Shown: positions 9,621 through 18,946 of the stretch, piece after piece
Numbering within the stretch: position 1 is the stretch's first letter
Layout: the number at the start of each line of letters is the position of its first letter
NCBI GenBank assembly: GCA_030583905.1
Contig: CP129481.1
Span: forward strand, 1,116,001 to 1,180,000
Origin: Anaerolineales bacterium
Lineage (GTDB): Bacteria > Chloroflexota > Anaerolineae > Anaerolineales > Villigracilaceae
DNA length: 64,000 nt
Direction of reading: 5' to 3'
Program-made: the position numbers and the translations under genes
Notes under the pieces: generated by a model
Seen by the model: only the letters and a program-made list of their open reading frames with translations
Told to the model about the DNA's origin: nothing
Databases searched by the model: none

Positions 9621-10685
9621 ATGTTTATATTAGCATCATCCTTCATTCTCAACCTCCTGCTCGGCCTCGGCTTGGGGTATCCTGCCATGCTTTTGGCAAA
9701 ACGCCTGAACCTCATGGACATCCCCGGCTCGGCATCTCACAAGATCCATGCCCGCCCCATGCCGCTGGCAGGAGGTTTTGTGCTGGTCGCTTCACTCGTG
9801 ATCACAGCGTTGTTCTTTCGTTCGTGGATATCGCGCGAGATATTGGTCGTCTTTGCCGGAACGGCAGTGATCTTCCTCTTTGGCATTTGGGATGACCGCA
9901 AGGGATTATCGGCTGCTCCAAAATTGCTTGGACAATTGATCGCGTCATGCATTCTGATCTGGTTTGGTGTCCAAGTCTACTTCATGAACGTTCTCTCCAT
10001 TGCGGGATACATATCCCCGCAGGTTGCCCAACTCTTGAATATCATTGTTACCCTGTTTTGGTTGATCGGCATCACCAATGCCCTCAATATGATAGACAGC
10101 ATGGACGGCATTGCCGCCGGGCTGGGCGTGATCGCCTTCATCTGTTTTTTTGGAGCTGCCGTGCTGGCAGGACAATCCATCCTTGCGTTTTGGTCCGCGG
10201 TTCTGGCAGGGATTTGTGTGTCGCTATACTACTGGAACAGGATTGCAGGCAGATTTTTCCTTGGCGATTCTGGAACACAGCCCCTCGGTTTTTTGCTGGC
10301 TTCGTTCGGCATGATATATACCCCTCTTGACCGCAGCCCCGAGTCATCATGGATCGTTCCCATTATGGTGCTGGGGATTCCGATCTTCGACACCACGCTC
10401 GTGGCATTCTCCCGCCTAAAAAGAAAACAAGTGATAGGCAGCGGCAGGCGTGATCACACGTATCACCGTCTCATTGCCCTCGGCTTCTCGCCCAGGAACG
10501 CTGTCCTGACGGTACATTTGGCGTCTCTATTGGTCGGTTTGATCGCCTATCTGACGCTCTATCTCCCACCATGGGGAGCGCTGCTTTTCTTTGCCGCCAT
10601 CATTTTGCTTGGCGCGGCATTATTGCTTTGGTTTGAGCCCAAGCCCACCCTCGAGGAACTCCCCGCCGGAGACGATGATGCATAA
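9621..10685 (+). CDS. Undecaprenyl-phosphate N-acetylhexosamine-1-phosphate transferase (WecA/TagO type)
   Basis: The protein has 354 residues and about ten hydrophobic segments, the expected size for this family. Diagnostic motifs are present in order: KIHARPMPLAGG after the first membrane segment, WDDRKGL, the catalytic NALNMIDSMDGIAAG, FLGDSGTQPLG, and a late DHTYHRL basic loop. These enzymes start glycan assembly by moving a sugar-1-phosphate from a UDP-sugar to undecaprenyl phosphate at the cytoplasmic membrane. The NALNMIDSMDG form and the HxxHR loop fit the WecA/TagO branch rather than MraY. Position after the transferases suggests that it primes the same glycan. It overlaps the next gene by 8 bp. 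Confidence 0.9.
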   Translation: MFILASSFILNLLLGLGLGYPAMLLAKRLNLMDIPGSASHKIHARPMPLAGGFVLVASLVITALFFRSWISREILVVFAGTAVIFLFGIWDDRKGLSAAPKLLGQLIASCILIWFGVQVYFMNVLSIAGYISPQVAQLLNIIVTLFWLIGITNALNMIDSMDGIAAGLGVIAFICFFGAAVLAGQSILAFWSAVLAGICVSLYYWNRIAGRFFLGDSGTQPLGFLLASFGMIYTPLDRSPESSWIVPIMVLGIPIFDTTLVAFSRLKRKQVIGSGRRDHTYHRLIALGFSPRNAVLTVHLASLLVGLIAYLTLYLPPWGALLFFAAIILLGAALLLWFEPKPTLEELPAGDDDA

Positions 10686-13248
10686 ACTTGCCGTCTTCCG
10701 CTCTCCCATCTTTACTTCCTTTTTGACGCTTGGATGGCTGGTTGTTTTCTTCAGTGTCATGAGTGCGCCGTCAGACCCGAAGAACGCTGTTTTTTGGGGA
10801 TATTCCCTGGAACGGATTGTTCTTGGAGCAGGATTCTTGCTCCTATTCCTGTCGCTTCTTGTCCTGACCTTGCACCTGCTTCGCCGACCCGAACATTCGC
10901 AGCGCTTTTGGCTGGTTCTCTTCGATGAGCATAAGACGAGTAGGATAACGTTCTGGGTGGTTTTCTTCGTTTTTGTGGCTTGCTGGATTTTGCTGTTCAT
11001 TCCATCCTATCGTCTCACAGGGGTGGTAGCAGGATATATCTCCAGAGTGTATCCCGCGTTGATCTGGCTGGCAGTTGTCGGCGCGGTCATGATGCTGATT
11101 CTTATCCTTGAAAAGAAGCGGGAATCTCTTCAGTCCATTCTCTTGAAAGACAGAACGGCTCTTTGGTCCGCTTTGGTCGTTTTGGCGATCTTTGCAGCAA
11201 TTGGTATCCTGATGACTGTCACCGGGCTTGGGGTACGCCATTGGGAAGATTACTGGTATGGCGCGGGTGTGCCGGTGCTGGCATCGCAGGTTTTGTTTGC
11301 GGCGTCCCTCGGTGCGCTGGCGTTGTGGATCGAGAATACGCGAAAGATAAAGAACGAGCGCAGGCTGGATGTGTTCATCTGCCTCGCGGTCTGGTTGGTG
11401 ACGGCCTGGTTATGGGCGCGTGAGCCGCTGGCTTCCAATTACTTTTTCCCGAGCGCGGGGAATAATGCGATTTACCCGTATTCCGACAGCGCGACTTTTG
11501 ATGTTGGCAGTCAGTTTGCGTTGATCGGGCAGGGGCTTTTCAACAGGCAATATTTTGACCGTGTGCTGTACAGCGCTTTCTTGACCTACCTGCATGTTTT
11601 CATTGGGCAGGATACAGAGCATGTGATGATGGCGCAGGCAGTGGTATTTGCGGTCTTTCCGGTCGTCATCTATCTGCTGGGCAGGGAGTTGCACAGCCGT
11701 GCATTTGGCTTGTCTGTGGCGGCGTTGCTCTCCCTGCGCGGACTGAACGCGATCATTGCCGCCCGCTGGATCGATACCGCCAGCCCCAAAATGATGTTGA
11801 CTGATTTCCCTGCTGCGATCGGTGTTTCCCTGCTGGTTTTGTTTTTCGTGAAGTGGTTGAAAGACCCGTCCAGGTTGCCGCTTGCAATGTGGGCGGGCGG
11901 CATGCTCGGCTTGACCTTGATGCTGCGGACGCATGTATTTCTGCTTGCGCCGCTGTTGATCCTGTTCATCGTCGTTCCGGTCATACGTATGAATTGGAAC
12001 CATCGGATTGCAGGCTCATTGGTGCTGGTTGCAGGGATGCTGGCTGCCACCACGCCGTGGGATATCCGCAACCAAAAGAACGGCGTTCCGATGTTTTACA
12101 TCTATTATTCCCGCATCCAACTGATCCTTCAGGAACGCTACGGGATACAGGATGATGCGCATGTCCCATCGTCTATAACAGCGGATGCGGCGCAAAAGAT
12201 TCGTGCCAGCCTTGTTCCGCAAGACGTAAAGGAATATGCTTCACCAATCCCTCTGCAGATCGATAACTGTGATTCGCGTATCTGTTCGCTTTTCAACCAT
12301 TTTTTTCATAATTTATACACATCCGTGTTATTCTTTCCTTCCTCGTTTACCTTCGATGGAGTGTGGAATACCGTCAAGGAGGGTGAACCTTTTTGGCAGC
12401 AGAATTGGCTGGGCGTGGGCGCGTCCACAAATGGGAAGGTTTTCCTCGGCTTCAATCTGGTACTGGTTTCGTTGGGGATTGGCGTAGCATGGTGGCGTAA
12501 TAAGCTGATTGGCATCCTGCCGGTTGGAATCTTTTTAGCATATGGAGCATCCAACGCGCTGGCATTTACCTCCGGCGGACGGTATATCGTCCCCGTTGAT
12601 TGGATCGTTGCCTTTTATTTTATGTTGGGGATTTTCCAGTTGGGATACTGGCTTTTGCGGTGGGGGAATGTCGTCCCTGCTGTTGACTTGCCCGGGGATG
12701 ACGCGACAGCCCTTCCGCCGCGCCGGTTTCAATATTCAAAAGTCTTTGCATCCTTTTTTCTGATTCTTTTAATCGGGTCGCTCGTGCCGTTGGCAGAGAT
12801 ACCGTTCGAGATGCGCTATCAGACCACATCGCAGAATGATATCGTTGCCATGCTGGAAGAACACGGATGGCTTGAGCAGGCGCAGATCGCCCCCGCCGAG
12901 TTAACGGAGTTTCTATCCGATCCACAATCGCGGATACTCATGGGCAGGGTGCTCTATCCGCGCTATTTCATTGCCGGGGTTGGCGAGCCGAAGCGCATCT
13001 ATCCCTATCAGCCGTTGGATTATGCGCGGCTGGCGTTTATTCTGATCGGTCCGTTTGGTAGCGGTACGGAAAATGTGGTGATCGCCGGTTTGAATCCGAA
13101 TTTCTCCTTGCACGCAAACGATGTGGTGGTGATCGGCTGCAGGGAGAAACAATTCCTTGATGCGCTGGTCGTCATTTCGCTAGAACCGGCGTATGTCTAT
13201 CATCGCTTCCCTCCCTCGGAATTAGCTTGCCCTCCCCCAGCCCCTTAA
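10678..13248 (+). CDS. Large polytopic membrane protein, probable GT-C glycosyltransferase
   Basis: Two ATGs at 10675 and 10678 are possible; 10678 has better spacing from GGAGA, giving 856 residues. The N-terminal two thirds consist of more than ten hydrophobic helices with charged loops, while the last 170 residues are soluble with an FPSEL tail. The organisation, long polytopic domain plus C-terminal periplasmic domain, is that of GT-C enzymes using polyprenyl-phosphate sugars (GT39/ArnT/PMT relatives). I cannot point to an unambiguous catalytic DE motif. It overlaps the WecA-type gene and is likely co-transcribed. A polymerase or ligase role for the glycan is an alternative. Confidence 0.6.
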   Translation: MHKLAVFRSPIFTSFLTLGWLVVFFSVMSAPSDPKNAVFWGYSLERIVLGAGFLLLFLSLLVLTLHLLRRPEHSQRFWLVLFDEHKTSRITFWVVFFVFVACWILLFIPSYRLTGVVAGYISRVYPALIWLAVVGAVMMLILILEKKRESLQSILLKDRTALWSALVVLAIFAAIGILMTVTGLGVRHWEDYWYGAGVPVLASQVLFAASLGALALWIENTRKIKNERRLDVFICLAVWLVTAWLWAREPLASNYFFPSAGNNAIYPYSDSATFDVGSQFALIGQGLFNRQYFDRVLYSAFLTYLHVFIGQDTEHVMMAQAVVFAVFPVVIYLLGRELHSRAFGLSVAALLSLRGLNAIIAARWIDTASPKMMLTDFPAAIGVSLLVLFFVKWLKDPSRLPLAMWAGGMLGLTLMLRTHVFLLAPLLILFIVVPVIRMNWNHRIAGSLVLVAGMLAATTPWDIRNQKNGVPMFYIYYSRIQLILQERYGIQDDAHVPSSITADAAQKIRASLVPQDVKEYASPIPLQIDNCDSRICSLFNHFFHNLYTSVLFFPSSFTFDGVWNTVKEGEPFWQQNWLGVGASTNGKVFLGFNLVLVSLGIGVAWWRNKLIGILPVGIFLAYGASNALAFTSGGRYIVPVDWIVAFYFMLGIFQLGYWLLRWGNVVPAVDLPGDDATALPPRRFQYSKVFASFFLILLIGSLVPLAEIPFEMRYQTTSQNDIVAMLEEHGWLEQAQIAPAELTEFLSDPQSRILMGRVLYPRYFIAGVGEPKRIYPYQPLDYARLAFILIGPFGSGTENVVIAGLNPNFSLHANDVVVIGCREKQFLDALVVISLEPAYVYHRFPPSELACPPPAP

Positions 13249-13255
13249 AAGAGAA

Positions 13256-15262
13256 TCAAGGCGCGCATTCTTTCTGAAGAAGTTGCATGCTGTCTTCAGA
13301 AAGCCCTATCTTTTGGTATACCCTGCTCCAGAGCGATGCAAGCGCGGGACATAAAGCCGGCTGTCCTTTGATCGTGCGCTCGGTTAGTTTGACGGCGGTA
13401 TCCGTATCGCCCGTCAATGCAAAGGCTTCGATGAAAGGCAGGTATTCAACGGGCAGGGCTGGATTTAACTCTGCTCTCTGTGCCTCCTTATACAATGCTG
13501 TGACCCTTTCCCAATCTCCTTGCTGGCGAGCCAATTCCGCTTTTGCGTAGTAATAACACCATCCGCGCGAAGGTTCTTTTCCAAAAATAATTTCATCCAA
13601 AACTGGTTCGGGCGAGTCTGAGATCAATTCATTCGGGTTGGAAAGCGGAATGGCATCGGTCAGGTAAAAACTTGCGCCCGGCACGGTCTCTGCGCTGCCG
13701 TAGACCGGGTCGAGCACGCGCAGACAGCCGTCCGCCTCTTTGTAGATCACCACACTGTTGGATGTCGAGCCGTTGAAATTCACCGTCCGATACTCGACTT
13801 GTATCGGTTGATCGGCACGGATCTGCGCGGGCGTGAATCTCGTTTTCAGATAAAGCAGCATATATGGAAGGTCGCGGCTGTCCAAGTCAGGGGCATACAT
13901 CCAATTCAGGGATGCGGTCAACTGATGGTCTGAAGCGTATTTCAGCGGTAACTCATATGTCAGTAGTGCGGTATTTTCTTTTATGGATGGCATCCGCCAT
14001 GCAAGTTGATGGAAGAAGTCCTGCTGGTTTGCCCAGTCACGCCGGAAGGTATTCGCGACCGTAAATTGATATGCCGCAGACATGCCGATCAGAATGCTCA
14101 GGATGACGACCTTGCGCCTCCCTTCTCTTAACATCAGGCTTGCGAGCCCCACGACGAATAAACTCGCCCCAAGCATGATCGAGATAAAGAAGCGGTCGTA
14201 ATCGAATTCCATTTTCAAGGGCAAGCCCGCCGCCCAGGAGGGAAGCCTGCCCGCGAAGATGCCGACCAGACCGATCCCCATTGCCCACCAGCCCCATGAA
14301 TTGGATGACTGCTCAGCGTTCGGTTGCGCCTGCATGACAATGTAAACGGCAATCGCAGTGACGACCAAAATCACGAACGCAAGTGCCTGTGTGGCAGATC
14401 CATCAATGGTGGAGAAAATGTGGAATGTTCCCAGCCAGGAAGTAAACCCGGAAAGTGAGAGCGTTGTGATGAACTCGTTGACGAGCGCCAGCGGTGACAG
14501 GGTGGAACTGGACAGCACGCTGACGTCGTATGAATCATAAGCAGTGGATTGATGATACGAATACGTCCAGACAGCGTTCAGGATCCACACAACAAAGTAG
14601 GGAAGCCATTGTTTCCCCGCTTTTTGTAGTAGTTCTTTTCGGTCTTTGATCGTTTCTGCGAAGATCGCCAACAGGAAGAAGAAGCGCAGGATCTCCAAGC
14701 CAAAAAAATATTCCGTGGAAAATAGTCCCAACGCCTGTAATAACAGGGCAAGCGTGATTATAGGTTTGGAGTCGCGTCCATTGCGGAGAAGCCAGATGCT
14801 CAGAATGAACGAGGATAGTAAAAAGAGCAGCGGAATGATTTCTTGGTTGACGTGGGTGAACGCCACCCATTGCTGTCCATAGGCGGGATAGACCGTGAAG
14901 AACAACACGGCCCAGAGCGCGTCGCGTTTTCGGGTGGGGAAAACCATCCGAAGCAGGTGCCAGACTCCAAGTCCGAGCAGGAAGCGGGTTGCCAGTCCGA
15001 TGATCTGCCATGTGAGCGGATGTCCGCCAAAGATGGAGGTGGTGACGGTGAAGATCGGTCCGAGCAGCGGGCGGAAGGGGCGGAAGGCTTCGATGAATTC
15101 AATGGGACCGAAAAAATGCAGGAACCAGGCGAAGGGCAGGTCGTCCCAGTAAAACCCCATCCATGGAACGAGCAAGCCGTACGCTGGCAGGATCAGCAGG
15201 AGGATCAGGCTGGGGATGGTGATGTTTTGGTTTTGAAGAATTTTTTTGAGGGTTTCTTTCAC
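13256..15262 (-). CDS. Polytopic membrane protein with soluble C-terminal domain, GT-C-like
   Basis: The protein is 668 residues. It starts at a GTG preceded by AAGGATG at suitable distance, and a TAAAAT lies upstream. The N-terminal 390 residues contain about ten to twelve hydrophobic helices; the first loop holds WDDLPFAW, comparable to the acidic first-loop motif of GT-C enzymes. The C-terminal 250 residues are soluble and end in helix pairs (YYAKAELARQQGDWERVTALYKEAQ) that resemble tetratricopeptide units. It probably transfers sugar from a polyprenyl phosphate on the outer face of the membrane, but the donor is unknown. It is transcribed toward the preceding gene, only 7 bp separating the two stops, and divergently from the GT39 pair. 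Confidence 0.6.
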   Translation of the reverse strand: MKETLKKILQNQNITIPSLILLLILPAYGLLVPWMGFYWDDLPFAWFLHFFGPIEFIEAFRPFRPLLGPIFTVTTSIFGGHPLTWQIIGLATRFLLGLGVWHLLRMVFPTRKRDALWAVLFFTVYPAYGQQWVAFTHVNQEIIPLLFLLSSFILSIWLLRNGRDSKPIITLALLLQALGLFSTEYFFGLEILRFFFLLAIFAETIKDRKELLQKAGKQWLPYFVVWILNAVWTYSYHQSTAYDSYDVSVLSSSTLSPLALVNEFITTLSLSGFTSWLGTFHIFSTIDGSATQALAFVILVVTAIAVYIVMQAQPNAEQSSNSWGWWAMGIGLVGIFAGRLPSWAAGLPLKMEFDYDRFFISIMLGASLFVVGLASLMLREGRRKVVILSILIGMSAAYQFTVANTFRRDWANQQDFFHQLAWRMPSIKENTALLTYELPLKYASDHQLTASLNWMYAPDLDSRDLPYMLLYLKTRFTPAQIRADQPIQVEYRTVNFNGSTSNSVVIYKEADGCLRVLDPVYGSAETVPGASFYLTDAIPLSNPNELISDSPEPVLDEIIFGKEPSRGWCYYYAKAELARQQGDWERVTALYKEAQRAELNPALPVEYLPFIEAFALTGDTDTAVKLTERTIKGQPALCPALASLWSRVYQKIGLSEDSMQLLQKECAP

Positions 15263-15318
15263 GATTTCATCCTTGATGATGCGATTTTACCACCCAAGGC
15301 TTGCCCAAGTGCCTGCGG

Positions 15319-15332
15319 TATAATCTCGTGCA
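15319..15332 (+). promoter_or_regulatory. TATAAT box placed for a leaderless start
   Basis: A perfect TATAAT at 15319-15324 ends 7 nt before the ATG at 15332. Transcription from this box would start at or next to the start codon, and no Shine-Dalgarno sequence fits between. No good -35 hexamer is seen 17 bp upstream. Confidence 0.6.
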
Positions 15333-17047
15333 TGGTCCGTAAAAAGTTCGCTGACACTGCCATTTATTTCGTACTGCTGGTCGTTTTGCTTGCGCCGCGT
15401 CTTCCACAACTTGGGTCGTTCGTCACGCTGGACGAACCGTCGTGGCTGAGTCAAGGCGCGAATTTTTATTACGCGCTTGGGCAGAGGGAATTCGACCAGA
15501 CCGTGTACGAATATCAGCCCGCTGTCACCACCATGTGGATCATCTCCTTTGGGATGCTGGCGTACTTTCCGGAATTTCGCGGATTTGGTCAGGGGTATCT
15601 CGATTATGAAAAAGGGCGGCTCGACCCGTTCATGTATGGTCATGGATACGATCCGCTAAAACTGTTGGAGATCTCGCGGCTGATCCAGGTCCTTGTCGTG
15701 GTCTTTTTATTCCTTGTGTTATACGCCCTGCTTAAGCGTCTTATCCCCAAACTCGTTGCCGCCTTTGTCGTATTCTTCGCTTCGTTCGATCCTTTTTCAC
15801 TGGGTCACTCGCGCATGCTCGATCACGAAGCGATGGTTTCGCTGTTCGTCGTCGTTTCCCTTTTATCTCTTGCGATCTATCTTTCCAAAGACCGCCGATT
15901 GTTTTTTCTCCTGCTCTCAGGCGTTTCGGCGGGCTTCGCGCAGTTGACGAAATCCTCCGCTATCGCCATGCTGGCGGCGGTCGGCGTTTTGCTGTTGATA
16001 CAGATCTATCAGGAACGGCGTGACGGGATCCTGAAGGCGGTTTGGGGGAGTACAAAAACTTTCCTGATCTGGCTTGCGGCGCTGGTCGTAACCTATTTTG
16101 TCTTTTGGCCCGGCATGTGGGTTGCGCCCGGCAGAATGCTTTACGAAGTGTATGGCAATGCCTTCAGTTACGCCTTTCAAGGCGCGCGCCTGAAGATCAC
16201 CGAAGAGTTGGATGTCGCCGCTTTCAGTCTCGACACCAATTTGATCGGATTATGGGAAGTGACCCGCGTATTGCTCTATCGGATCACACCTCTGACCTGG
16301 CTCGGTGTCTTGTTCGGATTCGCCATCCCGTTCACTCGCGACCGGGAACTGGTCCGTCCTTATCGGCAGTTGTTCACGCTGTTGCTTGTCACTGCGATTG
16401 CCTTCATTCTCATGATCGGCATCGCACAGGGACGCAATTCTCCGCATTACATCCTTTCCAGCTATCTGGCGTTGAACTTGCTGGCAGGTTTGGGTTGGTT
16501 CGTATTCATTCAATGGTTTGGGAGCCGCTTCTCGTGGATACACTGGCAGTATGGCGCGCTTTCCTTTATTTTGATCGTTCAGGTATGGAGTGCGCTATCA
16601 TTTTTTCCGTATTACTACACATATCGCAATCCGATCCTGTATTCCCTCGGCTGGCATAGGGACTTTCCGCAATTCCCGTACGGTGAAGGTTTGGAATATG
16701 CCGCGCAATATCTGTCCGAAATGCCGGATGCAGAGAACGAAACCGCCTTCTCCTACTATCCGCGCGGATGTTTCTCCTATTTTTACTCTGGAACCACCAC
16801 TGCCTTCCGCCCTTATTATGTGGACGGGAATCACGCGGAAGATCTGCTGTTTCACATCGAGAGCGCGGATTATATGATTGTCTATTACGCCAATCAAGGA
16901 CAACTCCCGCATTACCAAACCTACCTGAAGATCCTTTCCGCTGTCGAGCCCATCCATGTTGTTTGGATGGACGGCTACGAGTATGTGCGGATTTACGATG
17001 TAGATTCCCTCACGCCCGAGATTCTTGAGGCGCTTGCTGATCTATGA
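15332..17047 (+). CDS. Glycosyltransferase family 39 / PMT-like membrane protein
   Basis: An in-frame opening extends far upstream into antisense of the neighbouring gene; the real start is the ATG at 15332, supported by the adjacent TATAAT and by the protein beginning with a basic cluster and a membrane helix. The 571-residue protein has roughly ten hydrophobic segments. The first extracytoplasmic loop carries VTLDEPSWLSQGANFYYAL; the DE pair is the catalytic signature of PMT/GT39 enzymes, which move mannose or other sugars from dolichyl or undecaprenyl phosphate onto acceptors outside the membrane. It overlaps a close paralog by 4 bp (ATGA), so the two are translated together. Confidence 0.8.
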   Translation: MVRKKFADTAIYFVLLVVLLAPRLPQLGSFVTLDEPSWLSQGANFYYALGQREFDQTVYEYQPAVTTMWIISFGMLAYFPEFRGFGQGYLDYEKGRLDPFMYGHGYDPLKLLEISRLIQVLVVVFLFLVLYALLKRLIPKLVAAFVVFFASFDPFSLGHSRMLDHEAMVSLFVVVSLLSLAIYLSKDRRLFFLLLSGVSAGFAQLTKSSAIAMLAAVGVLLLIQIYQERRDGILKAVWGSTKTFLIWLAALVVTYFVFWPGMWVAPGRMLYEVYGNAFSYAFQGARLKITEELDVAAFSLDTNLIGLWEVTRVLLYRITPLTWLGVLFGFAIPFTRDRELVRPYRQLFTLLLVTAIAFILMIGIAQGRNSPHYILSSYLALNLLAGLGWFVFIQWFGSRFSWIHWQYGALSFILIVQVWSALSFFPYYYTYRNPILYSLGWHRDFPQFPYGEGLEYAAQYLSEMPDAENETAFSYYPRGCFSYFYSGTTTAFRPYYVDGNHAEDLLFHIESADYMIVYYANQGQLPHYQTYLKILSAVEPIHVVWMDGYEYVRIYDVDSLTPEILEALADL

Positions 17048-18762
17048 AAAATCTCCTGAATAAAAATGTATGGAGCCGGCTGGTGTTCTTTGTGCTCCTG
17101 CTCGCATTGATCGTCCCCTCGCATATGATCGCAATTGACCGTGTCGTCACGGTGGATGAGCCATGGTGGGTCATCTCCGGCTCGAATTTTTACTACGCGC
17201 TTGGACAGCGTGATTTTGAGAACACCATCTACGATTATCACCCAGCCGTCACCACCACTTGGATGGTCACTGCCGGGATGTTCTCCTATTTCCCCGAGTA
17301 TCGCGGATATGGGCAGGGCTATTTCGATGTCCGCAAGCCGCACTTTGAAGAGTTCATGCGTGAGCACGGCAAAGAGGCGCTGGATCTGCTCCGTAACAGC
17401 CGCCTGATCCAATCCGCGCTTGTGATCGCATTGGCGCTTCTGGGCTTTTTCCTCCTGCAGCTGCTGGTGGGACAGCACTCGGCATTCCTCTCCATTGCGC
17501 TGGCGATGACCGCGCCATTTTTTCTTGGTCATTCACGCCTGCTCAATCACGAAGGCATGTTGTCCATGTTCGTGCTGGTGTCTTTTCTGGGGATGCAGGC
17601 GTACCTCAACAAAGACCGCAAACTGATTTATCTTTTCATTTCCGGCGCATCGTTCGGGTTGGCGCAATTGACAAAATCCTCGTCCATTGTGCTGGTTGGA
17701 GTGGTGGGGGTAATGCTTTTGGTCGGCTTGTTCCGAAAAAATGAGCAAACTTTAAAAGCAAAATTATGGGATGCAGTCAAGACCGTCGCCATCTGGCTGG
17801 CGAGCGCGGCGCTGGTGTATTTCATTCTATGGCCTGGTATGTGGGTTGCGCCGGGGAAGATGCTGTTCGGCGTGTACGGCAATGCCTTCAGTTACGCTTT
17901 TCAAGGCGCGCGCCTGGATGTGACCGAGGAATTGCAGCCGTCCAATTTCAGCCTCGCAAACGGATTGGACGTCATCGGGTTGTATCTTCGGAACTGGATA
18001 TCTTCCACTACGCCTCTGACGTGGTTTGGGCTGGTCTTTGCCCTGTTGGCACTTTTCTCCCGGGACGGTGAAAAGACGCCCGCGCCCGTCAAATCCACGC
18101 TTGTGTATCTGGCAATGCTGGGCGGATTGTTCATCCTGATGTTCAGCATCGCGCAGGGACGAAATTCCCCGCATTACATTCTCAGTAGTTACGTCAGTTT
18201 CGATGTGATGGCAGGCATCGGTTGGGGATATGCTTGGCTTCAGATGCAAAGCCGCTGGGCGGGCTTGAAACGCATATATGCGGGGATTGCCGTCGGCGTT
18301 CTTCTTGTCATCGGGCAGATTGGTTTCGGATTGCCCTATGCGCCGTATTATTTCACCTATCGGAATCCATTTGCAAGCCAAGCCGCCACCTTCAGATATG
18401 GCGAGGGGCTGGCAGAAGTGGCGGATTATCTGGCGCAAAAGCCGAATGCGGAAGATCTGCGCGTCTACGCTCATAATGGCATGGGGACGTTCTCCTTCTT
18501 TTTTCCCGGCGAGACTCTGGTGCTAAAACGGGCATATTTAGTGGAAGGCGATTTCACCACGATCCGCAATGAGATGCGCATCTCGGATTATCTCGTGATG
18601 TATACAGTTGTACGGGAAAGCCAGCCTGAAACGGAAAAGCTATTAAGCATCTTGCAGGATATTGTTCCCGAAAAAACGTTTTTTATCGATGGCATCGAAT
18701 ATATATCCATTTATAAGATCGCGGATATTCCCGAGTCTGTGTACGATGCGTTGGGTCAATGA
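17044..18762 (+). CDS. Glycosyltransferase family 39 / PMT-like membrane protein, paralog
   Basis: This 572-residue protein is a tandem paralog of the gene before it. Shared blocks include VTVDEPWWVISGSNFYYALG, LGHSRLLNHEG, AQLTKSSSIVLVG, FILWPGMWVAPGKMLF and SIAQGRNSPHYILSSY. The DE pair in the first loop is kept, so both copies look active. The C-terminal soluble part (VRESQPETEKLLSILQ and following) is periplasmic. The start codon lies in the ATGA overlap. Two adjacent enzymes with the same fold suggest different acceptors, or a heterodimer as in eukaryotic PMTs; this is inference. Confidence 0.8.
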   Translation: MKNLLNKNVWSRLVFFVLLLALIVPSHMIAIDRVVTVDEPWWVISGSNFYYALGQRDFENTIYDYHPAVTTTWMVTAGMFSYFPEYRGYGQGYFDVRKPHFEEFMREHGKEALDLLRNSRLIQSALVIALALLGFFLLQLLVGQHSAFLSIALAMTAPFFLGHSRLLNHEGMLSMFVLVSFLGMQAYLNKDRKLIYLFISGASFGLAQLTKSSSIVLVGVVGVMLLVGLFRKNEQTLKAKLWDAVKTVAIWLASAALVYFILWPGMWVAPGKMLFGVYGNAFSYAFQGARLDVTEELQPSNFSLANGLDVIGLYLRNWISSTTPLTWFGLVFALLALFSRDGEKTPAPVKSTLVYLAMLGGLFILMFSIAQGRNSPHYILSSYVSFDVMAGIGWGYAWLQMQSRWAGLKRIYAGIAVGVLLVIGQIGFGLPYAPYYFTYRNPFASQAATFRYGEGLAEVADYLAQKPNAEDLRVYAHNGMGTFSFFFPGETLVLKRAYLVEGDFTTIRNEMRISDYLVMYTVVRESQPETEKLLSILQDIVPEKTFFIDGIEYISIYKIADIPESVYDALGQ

Positions 18763-18946
18763 TGTGGAAAACAAACGGGGAGGAAAACATTGAGAACAAC
18801 GGGATCAAGTTGAAGTCAGAGTGAGGCGTCTCTGTCCATCATCCGATAGTACTTTTGTATTGAAGTGATTGGGAATTTTGGGTGATAACTTTTTTAATAA
18901 GGCGGGGTAATATCAGGCGATATTTAACGTTGGAAAGGATAATCCC
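18763..18946. other. Intergenic region without a gene
   Basis: These 184 bp between the GT39 pair and a lipoprotein gene hold no convincing coding sequence. A short inverted repeat, AATATC-AGGC-GATATT at 18909-18924, sits shortly before the Shine-Dalgarno of the next gene and could be an operator. No clear terminator was found. Confidence 0.35.
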
